Origin: Gammaproteobacteria bacterium
Lineage (GTDB): Bacteria > Pseudomonadota > Gammaproteobacteria > Pseudomonadales > Pseudomonadaceae
Reading direction: 5' to 3'
Assembly: GCA_903970465.1 (NCBI GenBank)
Contig: CAJCIO010000038.1
Location: forward strand, 1 to 64,000
DNA length: 64,000 nucleotides
Below the pieces are notes generated by a model. It searched no databases, was not told where the DNA came from, and saw only the letters and a program-made list of their open reading frames with translations. The position numbers were made by a program, and so were the translations under genes. Shown piece by piece: positions 61,544 through 64,000 of this stretch (positions are counted from its first letter, which is position 1; every line of letters starts with the position of its first letter).

Positions 61544-62314
61544 ATGCTCGCCCACAGCCAACAAGGTCAAGGCTCACCCACCTTCGTACTCCTGCATTTT
61601 CTTGGCGGATCGCATCGCACCTGGTTCCCAACCCTGCCTTATCTCGACGCCCACCATCACTGCGTCGCCTTGAACACGCCGGGCTTTGGCGACGCGGCCG
61701 AGGTGCCGGGCTACAGCGTCAGCGCCATGGCCGATCAGGTCGACGCGACGATTCGCGCGTTGGGCCTGAGCCAGTGCATTGTGGTGGGGCATTCGATGAC
61801 CGGCAAAGTTGCGCTGGTCCTGGCCTCGCGTCGGCCCGAGTATCTGGCCGGATTGATCCTGGTAGCGCCCTCTCCGCCGACCCCGCAGCCCATGAGCGAT
61901 GCCGACCGCGACAGCCAGCGCGCCTACACCAAGACCCGCTTTCAGGCAGAGGATTTCGTCGATCAGGCCAGCGCCCACCCGTTGCCGGAAGCGATCCGTG
62001 AAGTAGCCATTGCCGATGCCCAGCGGGTCAATCTGGTGGCCTGGCGCGCCTGGGTCGACCGCGGCAGCCGCGAGGACTGGAGCGATCGCCTAGGCGTGAT
62101 CGACTACCCGGCGTTGCTGATCTGTGGCGCTGACGACCAGCAGGTCCCCGGCGCCGATGAGCAGCGCCGTACGACCCTCGCACACCTGCCCAATAGCCGC
62201 GTTGAAATCATTCCGGGGGCCGGGCACTTGATGCCGTTGCAGACCCCCCAGGCGCTGTCACGGCTGATGCTCGATTTTGCACAAGAGATCGTCGGTGCCA
62301 GTCCTGTGAATTGA
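61544..62314 (+). CDS. Alpha/beta hydrolase
   Basis: A 256-aa alpha/beta hydrolase. The oxyanion strand is FVLLHFLGGSHRTW, the nucleophile Ser is in VVGHSMTGKVAL (about residue 84), the acid is Asp in LLICGADDQQVPG, and the base His in IPGAGHLMPLQ. The full catalytic triad is therefore present, and the substrate is unknown (ester, lactone or epoxide-type). GGAG lies 6 nt before the ATG. It is divergent from adhP, with a 275-bp intergenic region. Confidence 0.88.
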   Translation: MLAHSQQGQGSPTFVLLHFLGGSHRTWFPTLPYLDAHHHCVALNTPGFGDAAEVPGYSVSAMADQVDATIRALGLSQCIVVGHSMTGKVALVLASRRPEYLAGLILVAPSPPTPQPMSDADRDSQRAYTKTRFQAEDFVDQASAHPLPEAIREVAIADAQRVNLVAWRAWVDRGSREDWSDRLGVIDYPALLICGADDQQVPGADEQRRTTLAHLPNSRVEIIPGAGHLMPLQTPQALSRLMLDFAQEIVGASPVN

Positions 62315-62421
62315 TCGACAGGTTTGAGGCGCGCGCCCACCTGAGGGCGTCAGCGCTGCTCGGCGCTGTGAGGCCAGCGTTTGCATAGCTTCGTACCAGC
62401 GATGGGGACGTAATGGGGACG

Positions 62422-62736
62422 CTATTTGCGCGCCGCCGACTTGTCGACCATCTGCTTGATGGTGCCATTGGGGATATTCACCAGCACGTACTTGTCCTTG
62501 ATCTCTACCCATTGTTCGTTCTCGCTGGGCGCGGGCAGGTGCCGTTTCTTCCAGTCACCCAGTGCCAGTTCCTTGCGCTTGTATTCATCCGGCGCTTTGT
62601 CGCCCTCCTTGATCGGGTGAGCGCCGACCCCAGGGCGATCCAGGGTGACGCTGGTGTCCTGTGCGGCAAAAGCCGGAACACCAAGGCTGAACAGGGCCAA
62701 CAGGGCGAAAGGTGCGAAGTATTTTTTAGCGCTCAT
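62422..62736 (-). CDS. RcnB-like periplasmic protein
   Basis: A 104-aa exported protein. The signal peptide KKYFAPFALLALFSLGVPAFA is cleaved after AFA. The mature part has a KAPDEYKRKELALGDWKKRH segment and a C-terminal block EQWVEIKDKYVLVNIPNGTI that follows the RcnB/CigR pattern (W-x-x-DG.YLLV...G.I). RcnB in E. coli takes part in periplasmic Ni/Co balance; other members have unknown roles. Metal ligands are not obvious here. Monocistronic. Confidence 0.75.
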   Translation of the reverse strand: MSAKKYFAPFALLALFSLGVPAFAAQDTSVTLDRPGVGAHPIKEGDKAPDEYKRKELALGDWKKRHLPAPSENEQWVEIKDKYVLVNIPNGTIKQMVDKSAARK

Positions 62737-62988
62737 GACAGAATTCCTTTGGCATCAGGGGTACAGCCACCACTGTGGCGGCCCGGTCGATTTCACGACT
62801 CTCCCACTATCGACCCGTGCGCTGCTGAATATTTCCATCTATTTGTGCGCGATAGCCGATTCGCACGCGCAGAAACCATTGCCATCGGGCCACTTGATGA
62901 AGAAATTGTCATAAAAATCAATGGCCCAACGGGTGATTTTCGACGACCTCATGGGTCTGATTGTTATCGATCACCCAGAGTAAAACCC

Positions 62989-63375
62989 ATGACATTCAGT
63001 AACTTTTCACAGGGCCTGGCGAACATGTCAGGCAGCCCTCGCACCTTCGCCACCGCCATCGTGCTGATTGTGGTCTGGGCGGTCACGGGCCCTTACTTTC
63101 ACTACAACGACACGTGGCAACTGATCATCAACACCTCCACCACCATCATCACGTTCTTGATGGTCTTCCTGATTCAGAACACGCAAAACCGCGACAACGA
63201 TATCTTGCATATCAAGATCGACGAATTGCTGCGCGCGACCAAGGAAGCGCAAAACGCGGTGCTGAATCTGGACGAACTGGACGAGAAGGCCCTCAAGACC
63301 ATTCGCAAGGAATACCGCAAGGTCGGGGAAAACGAAACGATCGAAGTGAGCGAGTCCGAGACGCGAATCGAATAG
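62989..63375 (+). CDS. Low-affinity iron permease family protein
   Basis: A 128-aa small membrane protein. Two helices are clear (TFATAIVLIVVWAVTGPYFH, and INTSTTIITFLMVFLIQNTQ), followed by a cytosolic helical tail with NRDNDILHIKIDELLRATKE and LDELDEKAL. This layout is typical of the bacterial proteins placed in the low-affinity iron permease (Fet4-like) family; iron transport itself is not shown for the bacterial ones. The start is ATG 62989. The open frame upstream to 62413 has no conserved content. Confidence 0.85.
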   Translation: MTFSNFSQGLANMSGSPRTFATAIVLIVVWAVTGPYFHYNDTWQLIINTSTTIITFLMVFLIQNTQNRDNDILHIKIDELLRATKEAQNAVLNLDELDEKALKTIRKEYRKVGENETIEVSESETRIE

Positions 63376-63518
63376 CGTCCTCGAATGTCCGCTCGAAGCG
63401 CGGGCGGCACATACTCATCGAGTATTTCGCAGAGCATGCTCACCGCCAACGCGGACAGGTCATAACAAGGCTGCGGCGTGGCGCAGATGATCCCGCTCGC
63501 TTGATTCAGCGCAGGGCA

Positions 63519-63641
63519 CTACAGATTGCCCATTTCGAGGGCAGCGCCCAGGCGTGCTTCGAGCTGCAGCCAGATTGCGCGAATCAAACGCGCGCACTTT
63601 TCTCTCGCCAGGTACGCCTCAAGGTCTGCTGTGTCGGTCAT
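63519..63641 (-). CDS. Possible 40-aa protein
   Basis: A short frame, MTDTADLEAYLAREKCARLI onward to LEMGNL, with normal Pseudomonas codon use and an amphipathic helix. The ribosome site is weak. It is too short for recognition by family, and may be a relic or a small regulator. Confidence 0.35.
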   Translation of the reverse strand: MTDTADLEAYLAREKCARLIRAIWLQLEARLGAALEMGNL

Positions 63642-63919
63642 GTCGCTATGCTCTGAACAGTGGTGGGCCAATCGCGTATCGACGACCTCTTGCGGTCGCC
63701 GCTACAGCCGTTCGCTACTCTAGAATCCTCAGCGCACAGACTGGTCAAGGCGATGTGAGAAATCTGTCATCCAGGACCTTGGCGCAAGCAGGCCGGGGTG
63801 TTCAAGGATCGACCGGGCACGCGACAGCGAATAAATAATGAATTTTCCAAAATCGCGCCGGGTCCAGATTCATGAACACAGAACATCTGACCAGGCAAAA
63901 AAGCGACGAGGTAACCACC

Positions 63920-64000
63920 ATGACTATCGAAGCAGAGACACTCGTGCAATTGACCGACACTCTCAAGCAACGCGGTCTGACCCGTGTCTGCGATGTGCAC
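63920..64000 (+). CDS. Unidentified gene, N-terminal 27 codons
   Basis: Starts at ATG 63920 with a strong GAGG seven nt upstream and runs off the right edge. The peptide MTIEAETLVQLTDTLKQRGL begins with a helix that ends in an acidic/His segment (CDVH). An earlier in-frame-looking ATG at 63873 lacks a ribosome site. Too little is visible to assign a function. The 278 nt upstream hold no gene that I can support. Confidence 0.55.
   Translation, partial: MTIEAETLVQLTDTLKQRGLTRVCDVH

Noticed and set aside
63767-64000. Minus-strand frame at the right edge
   Set aside because: It overlaps a plus-strand start with a strong ribosome site and has no features of its own.

Overview
The window reads as chromosomal DNA of a Pseudomonas species from the fluorescens/putida/syringae side of the genus. 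Base composition is GC-rich with strongly GC-biased third codon positions. The gene set is typical of the genus: FabV enoyl reductase, McpS-type chemoreceptor, many LysR and AraC regulators, AdhP, SsuD, MgtA, PiT, a mannitol/sorbitol binding protein. I cannot name a species. I saw no rRNA, tRNA, CRISPR array or intact insertion sequence.

Layout. 1-4.0 kb: the N-terminus of a mannuronan C5-epimerase-like protein cut by the window edge, a GAF histidine kinase, a small amidase and fabV. 4.2-9.0 kb is an accessory stretch with two compact cassettes. The first is an AbiEi/AbiEii toxin-antitoxin pair bounded exactly by two 43-nt hairpins of nearly the same sequence. The second is a Fic AMP-transferase gene flanked on both sides by a three-copy array of a 15-bp direct repeat, with the same 30/20-bp spacing in each array. 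9.1-15.2 kb: a clock-like operon kaiC-kaiB-kaiB-hybrid histidine kinase, next to a response regulator with a CheX/CheC-like domain and a diguanylate cyclase. 15.5-21.4 kb: 2-oxoglutarate semialdehyde dehydrogenase, an HBM-type chemoreceptor, and an mdaB quinone reductase with a divergent quinol monooxygenase.

21.5-26.0 kb: a NAC-type LysR regulator divergent from an MFS exporter and pxpBC; the shared intergenic region holds two ATA-N9-TAT sites that match the known NAC consensus. 26.1-30.4 kb: a GntR / ADP-ribosylglycohydrolase / NCS1 permease / PfkB kinase operon with the same logic as E. coli yegTUVW, suggesting catabolism of an unknown nucleoside-like compound. 30.5-37 kb: an aspartate-type aminotransferase, a 224-bp nested palindromic element, then small metabolic and membrane genes. 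37.2-40.6 kb: a polyol locus reduced to a dehydrogenase, a binding protein and an AraC activator, with no ABC permease or ATPase genes.

40.6-45.2 kb: small proteins, an ECF sigma/anti-sigma pair, cytochrome b561 and a cation antiporter. 45.6-48.9 kb: mgtA behind a leader of about 500 nt that contains hairpins and a possible 40-codon leader peptide with three consecutive proline codons. 49-64 kb: an EamA exporter with its LysR regulator, a PiT phosphate transporter, a sugar-acid transporter/dehydratase operon with a LysR regulator, AraC plus SDR, SsuD, AdhP, an alpha/beta hydrolase, an RcnB-like periplasmic protein, a low-affinity iron permease and the start of an unidentified gene.
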